A DNA stretch of 64,000 nt from Coprenecus sp949297365 (GTDB taxonomy: Bacteria; Bacteroidota; Bacteroidia; Bacteroidales; UBA932). The notes under the pieces are model-generated. The model ran no database searches, was not told where the DNA came from, and saw only the letters and a program-made list of their open reading frames with translations. How positions within the stretch are numbered: position 1 is the stretch's first letter; each line of letters opens with the position of its first letter. The DNA lies in NCBI GenBank assembly GCA_963931055.1, contig OZ006987.1, positions 992,001 through 1,056,000 on the forward strand. The letters run 5' to 3'. A program made the translations under genes and the position numbers. This document shows positions 9,114-19,369 of the stretch, in pieces.

Positions 9114-10070
9114 TTATCCCTTTTTCTTGTACGGCAGGGCAAGACACCTGCACACCTGCGCCTCTGTGGCATTGAAATTCTCCATAAGCCATTTCGCCGT
9201 CTCTTTCTTCTCATCCTCAGTCAGATGCCAGTAACTTTTCCGCCTATACCGATTTATGATATCCGTGTCAATTATCCGGCACAGTTCCATATCCGAGACA
9301 GCCTCCTCCCTATACCAGTGCTTGCTCTTCCGCTCGAATGCCTCAACTTCCTCCCGGGACATCCACGGCTCTATAGACCCCAGCGTAACAGGCTCATCAT
9401 CTGTACCATCCTGCTTCTGCTGCTGTTTCCATTCCTCATAGTCGCGCCTGTGAAGATTATATTGAAATGCATTGTATGTACCGAATATCGTTTCAACTGC
9501 CTTGTACTCCACAAATGACGCCGGGTCGATACTTCCCCGGTCATCCAGCCGAAGCAGATCTGTCAATGGCTTGCTGCGCCTGAGCAGTTTCCTGGCCAGG
9601 GTCTCATGCACCCGCTCTTTTTGTGTCAGAACCGTTCCGGATCCACATCCGGCCTTTCCGACCGCACTGCCAAAGTACAGGCCCGCGGTACTGTACGGAT
9701 AACTGAAAGGATTCACGCATACCTGATGATGCACGGGATTTTTCAGAACATAGCTGATTGCTGCGGCCTTATGTTCTATGCCGCGAAGTTCTAGACTGAA
9801 GAAATTCTTCTCTCCCAAAGGCCCTTTCCGATGATATTTCTTGTTGAAAGTACTTGTGTACGAATGCCTGAGCCGCCTCGAGAACTCAGGCAGGTTATCA
9901 GTTTCGATAATCTGATGCGCATGAGTGGACATCAACGCGTACGCGAAAATACCCGCGTTCATGGTCTCCGATATCTGCGCGATCCTGCACAGAAGCCGGC
10001 AAAAATCTTCATCGTCCCGGCAAAGCACCTCTCCATGAGAAGTGTAGCAATAGTGATACGGTGCTCTCAT
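9114..10070 (-). CDS. REP-associated tyrosine transposase (RAYT), unit 1
   Basis: A 318-residue Y1-type HUH transposase related to IS200/IS605 TnpA. The HUH metal-binding motif STHAHQIIE lies near residue 48, and the probable catalytic tyrosine sits in AAISYVLKNPVHH, about residue 106. The C-terminal half is the longer, basic and tryptophan-containing region typical of RAYTs, which recognise single-stranded REP hairpins rather than moving a classical IS. It is flanked by two inverted hairpin arrays, as expected for a RAYT. The start (MRAPYHYCYTSH) matches the second RAYT at 57.9 kb. The gene appears intact. Confidence 0.9.
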   Translation of the reverse strand: MRAPYHYCYTSHGEVLCRDDEDFCRLLCRIAQISETMNAGIFAYALMSTHAHQIIETDNLPEFSRRLRHSYTSTFNKKYHRKGPLGEKNFFSLELRGIEHKAAAISYVLKNPVHHQVCVNPFSYPYSTAGLYFGSAVGKAGCGSGTVLTQKERVHETLARKLLRRSKPLTDLLRLDDRGSIDPASFVEYKAVETIFGTYNAFQYNLHRRDYEEWKQQQKQDGTDDEPVTLGSIEPWMSREEVEAFERKSKHWYREEAVSDMELCRIIDTDIINRYRRKSYWHLTEDEKKETAKWLMENFNATEAQVCRCLALPYKKKG

Positions 10071-10231
10071 TTTATTATGTTTAAGGATTTGTACGCTAAG
10101 TACTGCAGGGACGTGACGTAAAGATACTGTATTATTCCGGATTATCCCGGAAAATGTTATCGGGCAGATAAAATATTTTTACCGAAAGTGCAATTGGTCA
10201 GGCTAAGTCCCTTCCACAATCATAGCCCCTT

Positions 10232-10587
10232 CCACAACGGCAGTGAATCACGGGTTTTGCTGCCGTTGTGGAAAGGAGGTAGAAGGACAATGCCGCCCAG
10301 AAGGCCTGCAGAGAGGGGTGGAGCATGAACGGTGGTGCCACAACGGCACCTATTCGCGGGTTTTGCTGCCGTTGTGGAATAGGAGCGGAAGGACAATGCC
10401 GCGCAGAAGGCCTGTAGAGAGGGTGGAGCATGAACGGCGATGCCACAACGGCAGTGAATCGCGGGTTTTGCTGCCGTTGTGGAAAGGAGGTAGAAGGACA
10501 ATGCCGCCCAGAAGGCCTGTAGAGAGGGTGGAGCATGAACGGTGGTGCCACAACGGCACCTATTCGCGGGTTTTGCTGCCGTTGCGG
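10232..10587. repeat. Right REP-type hairpin array of RAYT unit 1 (four hairpins, 105-106-bp period)
   Basis: Palindromes start at 10232, 10338, 10443 and 10548. Arms are CCACAACGGCAG or CCACAACGGCAC and CTGCCGTTGTGG (CTGCCGTTGCGG in the last). Hairpins 1 and 3 share arm and loop type (TGAATC), 2 and 4 another (CTATTC), so the array is a duplicated dimer of about 210 bp. After each stem come 18 purine-rich bases containing GGAG/GTAG-like tetramers and then ATGCCGCCCAGAAGG or a near copy. Long frames run through it only because 105 is a multiple of three. The rest of 10071-10634 shows nothing else. Confidence 0.9.
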
Positions 10588-10634
10588 AAAAAGAAAGATG
10601 CCAGTAGAGCGAGATATCCGATGAGAGAGTTTCG

Positions 10635-11390
10635 TCAGATGTCGAGGGTGAGTTCGACGGGACAGTGGTCGGAGCCGAAGATTTCGTTGTGGATAGCGGC
10701 ACCGAGGAGCTTGGGCTGAAGGCGGTTGGATACGAGGAAATAGTCAATGCGCCACCCGGCGTTCTTCTCGCGGGCCTTGAAACGGTAGGACCACCAGGAA
10801 TAGACGCCCTCGGTGTCGGGATAGAAATAGCGGAACGTGTCGGTGAATCCGGCAGCGAGCAGGTCGGAGAACTTGCCGCGCTCCTGATCGGTGAATCCGG
10901 CATTCATCCTGTTGGTCTTCGGGTTCTTCAGGTCAATCTCCTTGTGGGCCACGTTGAGGTCGCCGCAGACAATCACCGGTTTGACGGCGTCCAGGCGCAG
11001 CAGGTAGGCGCGGAACTCGTCCTCCCATGTCATGCGATAGTCCAGCCGTCGGAGCTCATCCTGAGAATTGGGCGTATAGACCGTCACCAGATAGAAATCC
11101 GGCATCTCGAGGGTAATCATGCGGCCCTCGGCATCGTGCTCCTCCAGCCCGAGTCCGTAAGTAACCGACAACGGTTCATGGCGTGAGAATATCGCAGTTC
11201 CCGAGTAGCCCTTCTTCTGGGCGTAGTTCCAGTATGAGCGGTAGCCCTCGAAGGCTATGTCCAGCTGTCCCTCCTGCATCTTGGTCTCCTGCAGGCAGAA
11301 AAAGTCCGCGTCCAGTGCCCGGAAAGAGTCCTCGAAACCTTTGCCGCAGCAGGCCCTCAGGCCATTCACGTTCCATGAGATGAATTTCAT
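10635..11390 (-). CDS. xth: Exodeoxyribonuclease III (AP endonuclease)
   Basis: A 251-residue enzyme of the exonuclease III/endonuclease-exonuclease-phosphatase superfamily that cleaves DNA at abasic sites in base excision repair. The N-terminal MKFISWNVNGLRA, the metal-binding glutamate in LQETKM, the GDLNVAH loop and the C-terminal GSDHCPVEL motif are all present. I start at 11390 because the family begins with this methionine; the frame is open upstream into sufB's 3' region. It follows sufB by 31 bp on the same strand and may be cotranscribed. Confidence 0.95.
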   Translation of the reverse strand: MKFISWNVNGLRACCGKGFEDSFRALDADFFCLQETKMQEGQLDIAFEGYRSYWNYAQKKGYSGTAIFSRHEPLSVTYGLGLEEHDAEGRMITLEMPDFYLVTVYTPNSQDELRRLDYRMTWEDEFRAYLLRLDAVKPVIVCGDLNVAHKEIDLKNPKTNRMNAGFTDQERGKFSDLLAAGFTDTFRYFYPDTEGVYSWWSYRFKAREKNAGWRIDYFLVSNRLQPKLLGAAIHNEIFGSDHCPVELTLDI

Positions 11391-11421
11391 ATCCTGTATT
11401 ATTCTTGATTTAAAACTAAGA

Positions 11422-12858
<1,437 letters not shown>

Positions 12859-12912
12859 AATCAATCCTTGCTTATTGCAAAAGTCGGACCGCAAAGATGA
12901 TGATTTTTTCGC

Positions 12913-12920
12913 TATCTTTG
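12913..12920 (+). promoter_or_regulatory. -7 promoter box upstream of the 12947 gene
   Basis: TATCTTTG is an exact TAnnTTTG match, 26 bp before the start codon. No properly spaced -33 TTG is seen. Confidence 0.5.
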
Positions 12921-12946
12921 AAGCGTTAACCTTAAAATGTCGTTAT

Positions 12947-13468
12947 ATGAAAAAAGTCCTTTTTGTCTTATCCGTTCTGATTATGATGTCTCTCAGAGCT
13001 GCTGCCCAGCATATACCGCAAGATGCGACTTTATATTATAAAGCCGGCAACGTCTACACCACCGATGGCGACATCAAGCTGACCAAAGCCAACGCCCTGA
13101 ACTATTTCCCGCTTCTGGACGACTACGAAAACTATTGGCTTAAAGGCAAGAGACTCTTCACTGCCGGTATTGTGGTCAGTTCTGTCGGAGCGGGTCTGGC
13201 TTTGGGTGGCTATCTTTTCGATGTCATCAACTTTTCATTTTTCTGGGAAAATGATCCGGAGGCTCCTCAGATGTATGTCCCCATTCCGTCATTTGCCGGA
13301 TGGATTTTCGGAGGAGCAATGTTAGTGGCTAGCGTGCCTTTATATTGGGTCGGTACGGTAAAGCTGAAGAAGGCTGCGGCAGCAGGAGGACCCAAAGACC
13401 TGGCATTTGAACCGGAACTGTCCTTCGTCACTCAGTCAGGCGGCATCGGCCTCGCCATCAACTTCTGA
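12947..13468 (+). CDS. Secreted or membrane-anchored hypothetical protein
   Basis: A 173-residue protein I do not recognise. It has a signal peptide (MKKVLFVLSVLIMMSLRAAAQ) with likely cleavage after about residue 21, then a short segment (LYYKAGNVYTTDGDIKL) like those in small Bacteroidales envelope proteins, and two hydrophobic stretches near residues 66-85 and 120-145. The tail ends in FVTQSGGIGLAINF, a beta-strand-like ending. It may span or attach to the envelope. It stands alone between sufB (opposite strand) and a convergent TlpA-like gene. The start is fixed by the signal peptide and the -7 box. Confidence 0.65.
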   Translation: MKKVLFVLSVLIMMSLRAAAQHIPQDATLYYKAGNVYTTDGDIKLTKANALNYFPLLDDYENYWLKGKRLFTAGIVVSSVGAGLALGGYLFDVINFSFFWENDPEAPQMYVPIPSFAGWIFGGAMLVASVPLYWVGTVKLKKAAAAGGPKDLAFEPELSFVTQSGGIGLAINF

Positions 13469-13534
13469 CAAGATTCAAACTGCCGCTTTGCCATGCAAGC
13501 AGAATGACACAACCGATGCCGCCTCATTCAGAAA

Positions 13535-14764
13535 TCAGTCGAAATGCTCCTGCAGGTAGCTTTTGACAGAGGCGATGTCCGTGACCTTTTCAACGATACG
13601 TCCGTTACTGCCGATAAGGAAGATACCTCCTCCGCCTCCGGCAATATCGTAAAGTTGCCAGATACCCTCGGCCCTGTCCAGGTCGTAGAGCTGAATCCAG
13701 GGATACCCGTCACTCTCTACGGCACGGCGCATGTCGTCCAAAGAGCCGAATTCTCCGGCCACACCTATCACTGTAAAACCTTTGTCCTTATATTGCTCAT
13801 AGACAGGTATCAGCTCTATGGAATGCTTCCTGCACGGCGTACACCAGGATGCCCAGCAGTCCAATACGGCTATTTTACCCTCAATCAGCTCCGAAAGCAT
13901 ATACCTGTCTCCGTCTAAAGCCGGCGCGCTGAAATCCGGAGCCGGCATACCGGGACGAACCCGCTCTATAGCCGCCAGTTCTGCCTCAACGCCGCTTATC
14001 ATATCATTGCCTAGGAACTTCTTCTTATACTCTTCCAGCAGACTGAAACAAGAAGCGTCTATGGAATCTATCCTGCCGGACTTATACAGTTGTATCTGAT
14101 ATGATATGTCATCCGTAAGCTCTGCCAGACCGGCAAGCGTCTTGTGCGTGCGCATCCTCTCAGCCTTCCATTGCGGATAGTCCGAAGATGCCTTTATGCT
14201 GTCATAAACCTTATTGACCCGGTCATACATGGCCATCACAGCCCTTTCTCCCTCAGATCCTTCCTCAGGCCAGCCATCTTCTCCGTAATGTTCCGCTATC
14301 CAAAGATCAATCATATAGTACATGCTGTCGACAACATCATACCCCTCAGATTGTTTTCTACTATACAGATACATCTCCTCATTGTCACTGCTTCCGCTTA
14401 CCACGGCATTTGCCATTCCGTACTTGGTGCTGAACTGAAAATGCAGAGGAGCTCTGTCCGAGAGCAGTTTGAAGACCTGAAATGAACCATCTGAGAAATC
14501 AGTCTCGAAAATCATATTGTATCTCCTCGACACAGAATCCTGGAAAGACATGTAGAAAGAGCCCTTGTCCAGTCTGTCGTAAGCGACCGGCTCGTCAAAA
14601 CGTGGATCCGCACCGTCTCTGTAGATAAGTACCAGCGAGCTGTCCGGATAAAAATCCGCGCCCTCACCGCTGACATTGACAGTATATACCTTGGAGTTCT
14701 CACAGGATGCGGCCATGAGCATCACCCCCGCCGCGCATAATAGCATCTGAATAGTCTTTTTCAT
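13535..14764 (-). CDS. TlpA-like thioredoxin-fold lipoprotein
   Basis: A 409-residue lipoprotein with a signal peptide ending at the lipobox MAASC. The N-terminal 240 residues resemble the DUF4369/helical region common in Bacteroidales TlpA-type proteins. The C-terminal 140 residues are a thioredoxin fold with the redox motif WASWCTPCRKHS (about residues 296-307). It probably reduces or exchanges disulfides in the periplasm or at the surface. The start at 14764 is preferred over the ORF start seven codons upstream because it begins the signal peptide. A TAGATTTG -7 box precedes it. Confidence 0.85.
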   Translation of the reverse strand: MKKTIQMLLCAAGVMLMAASCENSKVYTVNVSGEGADFYPDSSLVLIYRDGADPRFDEPVAYDRLDKGSFYMSFQDSVSRRYNMIFETDFSDGSFQVFKLLSDRAPLHFQFSTKYGMANAVVSGSSDNEEMYLYSRKQSEGYDVVDSMYYMIDLWIAEHYGEDGWPEEGSEGERAVMAMYDRVNKVYDSIKASSDYPQWKAERMRTHKTLAGLAELTDDISYQIQLYKSGRIDSIDASCFSLLEEYKKKFLGNDMISGVEAELAAIERVRPGMPAPDFSAPALDGDRYMLSELIEGKIAVLDCWASWCTPCRKHSIELIPVYEQYKDKGFTVIGVAGEFGSLDDMRRAVESDGYPWIQLYDLDRAEGIWQLYDIAGGGGGIFLIGSNGRIVEKVTDIASVKSYLQEHFD

Positions 14765-14782
14765 AAAGAAATTAATTTTTAA

Positions 14783-14790
14783 CAAATCTA
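14783..14790 (-). promoter_or_regulatory. -7 promoter box of the TlpA-like gene
   Basis: On the minus strand TAGATTTG matches TAnnTTTG, about 19 bp before the start codon at 14764. Confidence 0.45.
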
Positions 14791-14822
14791 AAAAAATTCA
14801 GACATATTTGTTATATTGCGGA

Positions 14823-16487
14823 ATGTTTATACAAACTCTGATAATGCTTGCAGCATCTCTATCCGTCCAGACAGCGGAAGACACACTTGCGCAAATTTCC
14901 AGAATAAACGGAGCGGACATGACTCTTTACGCCCTGTACCGTGATTATGCCGACAGTGATAAAAACAAAGCTATGGAATACGCGGAACTGTTCCTGGAAC
15001 GGATAGATTCGTCATCCAGAAGCCCGTATCTCGGTCCTGTCTACCTGGAGCTGTCGGATTGGTACGAAAACGACAGATACCGCTTTTCAACCGCTATATA
15101 CTACAGAAACATAGCTCTTGACATATACGAAAAGGCTAATGACAAATATCATGAAGCTGAATGCAAATACATACTGGCCAGACTGTACCTTAAGACTGGA
15201 CAATACAACAACACTCTCAGATATGCTTCTGATGCAGTGACATTTTTCGAAAAAACAAGAGATTCCGTACAGATGATGGAATGCTACGAACTATTGGGAA
15301 TAGTATATGAAGCCTGCAGGGAATACGTCAAATCCGACAGATATCTGCAGACATATGCGGCCATGGCAAGAAAACTCAAGGACAGCACCAGAATACTCAT
15401 CGGCCTCAACAACTCGGCTGTATTCGCCAGCCTTACAGGTGATACTGCAAAAACTGTCACTCTACTTAATGAAGCCATTTCCCTGTCCAGACACACCAAA
15501 GACACATCTCTGCTCTGCAATTTGTATATCAATGCAGCTGCGGCATCCACACAGGCCGGACATTATCAGTCTGCCCGTGCTTATCTGGATTCCTCCAGTT
15601 CATTGCTTACAGGTACTGACCTTTACGGTCAATATTGGCTGTACTATGGAGACCTGTATATGAAAACCGGAAACAACGCAAGAGCCGCAGAGGCCTTCAA
15701 AAAGGCGGCAGACTATTACTCACAGGGAGAATTCGAGATGATACTCAAAAACATATATGCTTCTCTGAACGACATATACAGAAGCATGGGCGACACTGCC
15801 AAAGCCTACCACTATCTACAAAACATGTACAACATAGAACAAGGGCTCAATAGAGAGGACATGATGCTTGAACTGTTCAAGGCACAAAACGAGATCGAGA
15901 TGTCCCGTGAGCAGGAGGCCCTGAAAACCAGCAGATCACGACAGCAAACACTCATACTGTCAACACTATTCCTCATTATACTGGCTTCACTGATCACCGC
16001 ATTTATACTACGTCGCAGAGCCTTCGATATAAAGCAGAAAGAATTACAGGTAGAGCGAGACAGAGAGATCTCCGAAATCAAAAAAAACCAACAGTTCCGT
16101 ACCGACAAGATACTATGCAACGCAATAAGCCGGCTGCAAACACTCTCGGAAGAATCCAGATCCACCGCGATGCGAAACAAGATAAACTCTATCTGCGACG
16201 ACTTGCGCGGGTCAAAAGACGTGGACGCATGGAAAGAGATCGAACAGTATATCCCTGACGCAAACAGCACTTTTTTCAGGAATCTGACTGCGGCCTATCC
16301 CAACCTGACCGTCAACGAAAGCCGCCTGTGCGTATTTCTGAACCGCAACCTGTCCACCAAGCAGATATCCGAGATAACCCGCCAGTCGCCCGAGAGCATC
16401 AACGTGGCACGCACCCGCCTGCGCAAGAAACTGGGGATTACAGGAAGCGACACCTCCATGCAGGAATTCCTGAGAAAGTACAATTGA
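14823..16487 (+). CDS. TPR-containing transmembrane transcriptional regulator with C-terminal HTH
   Basis: A 554-residue protein of a type common in Bacteroidota. An N-terminal signal-like segment leads to tetratricopeptide repeats over about residues 40-330. One transmembrane helix follows near residues 375-396, then a coiled-coil linker, and last a LuxR/GerE-like helix-turn-helix (about 490-540, with STKQISEITRQSPESINVARTRLRKKL). The TPR part should face the periplasm and the HTH the cytoplasm, so an outside signal could control transcription directly. It diverges from the TlpA gene and stands before a large surface lipoprotein, a plausible target. The ATG at 14823 is chosen over a TTG at 14808. 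Confidence 0.85.
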   Translation: MFIQTLIMLAASLSVQTAEDTLAQISRINGADMTLYALYRDYADSDKNKAMEYAELFLERIDSSSRSPYLGPVYLELSDWYENDRYRFSTAIYYRNIALDIYEKANDKYHEAECKYILARLYLKTGQYNNTLRYASDAVTFFEKTRDSVQMMECYELLGIVYEACREYVKSDRYLQTYAAMARKLKDSTRILIGLNNSAVFASLTGDTAKTVTLLNEAISLSRHTKDTSLLCNLYINAAAASTQAGHYQSARAYLDSSSSLLTGTDLYGQYWLYYGDLYMKTGNNARAAEAFKKAADYYSQGEFEMILKNIYASLNDIYRSMGDTAKAYHYLQNMYNIEQGLNREDMMLELFKAQNEIEMSREQEALKTSRSRQQTLILSTLFLIILASLITAFILRRRAFDIKQKELQVERDREISEIKKNQQFRTDKILCNAISRLQTLSEESRSTAMRNKINSICDDLRGSKDVDAWKEIEQYIPDANSTFFRNLTAAYPNLTVNESRLCVFLNRNLSTKQISEITRQSPESINVARTRLRKKLGITGSDTSMQEFLRKYN

Positions 16488-16543
16488 TACCGTCTTCCAA
16501 CATCAAGATTTCCAGGATTTAAAGCAGCATTGTATCTATATTG

Positions 16544-16559
16544 TTACAATACATTGTAA
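16544..16559. promoter_or_regulatory. Inverted repeat, possible operator of the DUF4988 lipoprotein gene
   Basis: TTACAAT-AC-ATTGTAA is a perfect 7-bp inverted repeat 31 bp upstream of the -33 element of the next gene and just after the TPR/HTH regulator gene. Being the regulator's site is inference. Confidence 0.35.
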
Positions 16560-16590
16560 TGTATGTATTACGCATGTTCGGTACGCAAAT

Positions 16591-16620
16591 TTTGATTATT
16601 TTCTCCATAATATAATTTTG
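16591..16620 (+). promoter_or_regulatory. Bacteroidota-type promoter of the DUF4988 lipoprotein gene
   Basis: TTTG (16591-16594), 18 bases, then TAATTTTG (16613-16620) closely fit the TTTG-N19-21-TAnnTTTG consensus, 29 bp before the ATG. Confidence 0.65.
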
Positions 16621-16649
16621 AATCCGAAAAATCTCTAATACTTAATAAT

Positions 16650-19253
16650 ATGAAATCATTACTGACGTTATCAGCGGCCTCACTGCTTTTGATAGGAGGC
16701 ATCGCATCATGCTCCCTTGAAGAGCGGATCAATGATCTGGATGACCGTGTCAGCACACTGGAAAAACAGATTCAGGATGTCAAGTCCGACATGTCATCCC
16801 TCCGGGAGATTGTGGATAAACTGCAGTCCTCAGTCACTATCGACAATATCGTAGAGGACGAGAACGGGTACACCATCAATTTCTCTGACGGGACTTCCGT
16901 CACTATCACCAACGGAAGCGACGGTGTCACTCCTCCGACCATTACCGTTATGGAAATTGACGGAGAATACTACTGGGGACTTGAATATCCTGACGGCAGC
17001 ATAGTGCCCATCACTGACGGGGAAGGAAACAACATCCCGGTGACCGGAGGTATGCCCGATATCCGTATCAATCCTGAGACTGGTAACTGGGAAATATCAA
17101 CTGACGGAGGTGAGCACTGGAATGATACAGGCATGCCCTCTGCCGGTGAGGGCGACTCCATTTTCAATCAGGTTACTCAGGATGAAAACAATGTGTATTT
17201 TGAACTGCGTGGAGGAACAATCATTACAGTTCCCAAGACAAAAGAAGTCATTTTCGAATTCGGAACAAACGAAGATACACTTACATTTTCCTATGGTGAG
17301 AGCAAGACCCTGGAAAACTATAGACTGAGTGGTGCGGACAAAGTGAGCATCACAAAACCTGACGGATGGAGAGCCTCCATCGAACCGACCGGTTTTATAA
17401 TAACCGCACCTGTCGCAGAGAATAAGTTCGCGGAGACAGAGGGAGTTATCTGCGTCATACTGGTATCTTCCAACGGACAGAGTTTCATGGCAGAGCAGAA
17501 AGTCTCTGTAGAAGATGGATTCGCATCAGGAAACGGCTCCGCCACAGATCCTTATATTATAGACAACACGTCTCAGCTGACACTTTTCTCCGAGAGAGTC
17601 AACTCCGGTGACTCAACTTACATATCCGCGCATTATATGCTGAATAATGACATAGACCTGTCCGGCATTGACTGGCAACCTATAGGAGCGGGCATTGGCA
17701 ATACCGATCTGACACTTGCCGAGAACAACTGCTTTGAGGGTTCTTTTAACGGCAATGGCCATAAAATCACAGGTTTGTCCATAAAGGCAACTGTTACCGA
17801 TGATATAAGTTTCTACGGCCTGTTCGGACTCTGCCGCAACAGCACCATCTCCAATCTGAATGTTGAGGGTGATATCGAAATATCCGACACTCCGGAAAGC
17901 CAAACAGGGATGGTCGCCGCCGGAGGCATTATTGGCAGCGGAAGCGGTGTTACAGTCAGCAACTGCTCATTTTCCGGTTCTATAAAAGCCTCATGTCCCA
18001 ACTCTCCAAACGCCAGTATCGCAGTAGGCGGCATAGTCGGGAATCTGATTGGAAGCATGGAAGGCTGCTCAGTCACTGTGCCAGAAGGAGGCAGCATATC
18101 CTCATCTGCATCTTTCTCCACTTCCGGAGCTGTAGCAGGCTATGTCAATTCGGGAACAATAACCTCATGCAATGCTGATATTTACGGGATCATCTCCTCG
18201 GAGTGCCCCGAGACAGCAGTCAATGCATTAAGCCCGACAGCAATTGCCGGCGGACTGATCGGAAGCTCGTTCGGAGGCTCAATAGGAAATTGCAGAATCC
18301 TGATAAGCGGAGACATTATTGCACTGTGCGAACATGCCGACACTGATGATATAGGAAGCGCACTGGCTGGAGGCATCTCAGGCAGTTACGCAGCAGATGC
18401 ATTCGGGAACAACAATGTGGAGATCTCCGGCAACATAACTGCAAGAGGTGTCAATTCTGCATCAGCAGGTGGAGCTGTAGGAAGCCAAAATAACGCAGGA
18501 TATGGTGCCAGTCAGTTGGATGTCAACCTTTCCGGAAATATCTCCTCTGAAACATTTGGGAACGGACTCTCAGATGCGGCTTACTCTGGAGGTATCTACG
18601 GCAGGGCATCATTCCAGATGGGAGACATTTCTGACTCATACGCTGTCATATCGGGTTCCATATCTGCAAAATCAACCGTATTCGCCGGCACCGGAGGAGT
18701 GGCAGGTACTTCCTCAACAGTGACAAGGAGTTGGGCAATATGCAGCGAATCAGGCATGCTGTCAGCAGAGTCCGACAATAACGATGCTGTAACAGGTGGT
18801 GTTTCAGGCATCATCACCTCCGGCAATATTGTCGGCTGCTACTCAATCTTAGATGGAGATATGAGAGCAGTATCCAGCAACGGAGGCGGATATATCGGAG
18901 GTATTGCAGGTGCCATGTCCGGCAATATGATGCGGGCCAAATACGCAATAAGCTGTTATTCCCTGTCTGACTGCACAGTCTCATTATCCGGGACTCCTGC
19001 CATGACAGGAGCCATAGTCGGGCTCAACAATAGATACGGGACATTGAACACTTGCTACTGGCATAGTGGCAACGACTCATTCACAGGACACTCCGGAGCA
19101 GAAGGCGCGTCTGACCTATATAAACTCGCAGATCGTTCACAAGCCTCTTTGGAAGAAGCGGCCGCCGCAATGAATGAGATTCTCACAGGATACAGTTCTC
19201 AGTACACTTATGACAACAGCACCGGCTGGCTTACAGTATACCGCATAGAATAG
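16650..19253 (+). CDS. Large surface lipoprotein with DUF4988-like coiled coil and GLUG-type repeats
   Basis: An 867-residue lipoprotein with lipobox IASCS. Residues 24-65 form a heptad coiled coil (EERINDLDDRVSTLEKQI), and the next 150 residues resemble the DUF4988/PL29 N-terminal region of Bacteroidales surface proteins. From about residue 290 onward come many Gly-, Ser- and Asn-rich repeats of the GLUG/adhesin type (GGIVGNLIGSMEGCSV, AGGISGSYAADAFGN), which should fold as a long beta-helix. The protein is likely displayed at the surface as an adhesin or binding protein. It may be controlled by the TPR/HTH protein just upstream. A terminator follows its stop. Confidence 0.75.
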   Translation: MKSLLTLSAASLLLIGGIASCSLEERINDLDDRVSTLEKQIQDVKSDMSSLREIVDKLQSSVTIDNIVEDENGYTINFSDGTSVTITNGSDGVTPPTITVMEIDGEYYWGLEYPDGSIVPITDGEGNNIPVTGGMPDIRINPETGNWEISTDGGEHWNDTGMPSAGEGDSIFNQVTQDENNVYFELRGGTIITVPKTKEVIFEFGTNEDTLTFSYGESKTLENYRLSGADKVSITKPDGWRASIEPTGFIITAPVAENKFAETEGVICVILVSSNGQSFMAEQKVSVEDGFASGNGSATDPYIIDNTSQLTLFSERVNSGDSTYISAHYMLNNDIDLSGIDWQPIGAGIGNTDLTLAENNCFEGSFNGNGHKITGLSIKATVTDDISFYGLFGLCRNSTISNLNVEGDIEISDTPESQTGMVAAGGIIGSGSGVTVSNCSFSGSIKASCPNSPNASIAVGGIVGNLIGSMEGCSVTVPEGGSISSSASFSTSGAVAGYVNSGTITSCNADIYGIISSECPETAVNALSPTAIAGGLIGSSFGGSIGNCRILISGDIIALCEHADTDDIGSALAGGISGSYAADAFGNNNVEISGNITARGVNSASAGGAVGSQNNAGYGASQLDVNLSGNISSETFGNGLSDAAYSGGIYGRASFQMGDISDSYAVISGSISAKSTVFAGTGGVAGTSSTVTRSWAICSESGMLSAESDNNDAVTGGVSGIITSGNIVGCYSILDGDMRAVSSNGGGYIGGIAGAMSGNMMRAKYAISCYSLSDCTVSLSGTPAMTGAIVGLNNRYGTLNTCYWHSGNDSFTGHSGAEGASDLYKLADRSQASLEEAAAAMNEILTGYSSQYTYDNSTGWLTVYRIE

Positions 19254-19292
19254 CAGCACTGCAGACCCGCCTTCCATCCAACTAAGCAATAG

Positions 19293-19333
19293 GGATGTAC
19301 CGATATTTTAATCCGGTGCATCCTTGTTTTATT
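19293..19333 (+). terminator. Terminator after the DUF4988 lipoprotein gene
   Basis: A 10-bp stem with one mismatch, GGATGTACCG / CGGTGCATCC, is followed by TTGTTTTATTT. Confidence 0.7.
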
Positions 19334-19342
19334 TAAAAATGT

Positions 19343-19350
19343 TATCTTTG
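19343..19350 (+). promoter_or_regulatory. -7 promoter box of the ThiL/PurM-like gene
   Basis: TATCTTTG matches TAnnTTTG 19 bp before the start codon. A TTG lies only 16 bp upstream, shorter than usual spacing. Confidence 0.5.
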
Positions 19351-19369
19351 ACATCATCAAAGAAAAAAT

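Noticed and set aside
8645..9518. Long plus-strand frames through the left hairpin array (176 and 247 codons)
   Set aside because: The 105-bp period is a multiple of three, so frames stay open through the repeats; they run into the RAYT gene on the opposite strand and have no start signal or family likeness.
8747..10587. Possible CRISPR array
   Set aside because: Units are 105 bp, carry long palindromes, and the spacers are near copies of each other rather than unique; no cas genes are present.
10198..10903. Frames on both strands through the right hairpin array, including SD-like AAAGGAGG before ATGCCGCC in each unit
   Set aside because: They encode 35-residue repeats only because of the period. 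The second REP family has periods of 106 and 94 bp, which would break such frames, so coding is unlikely.
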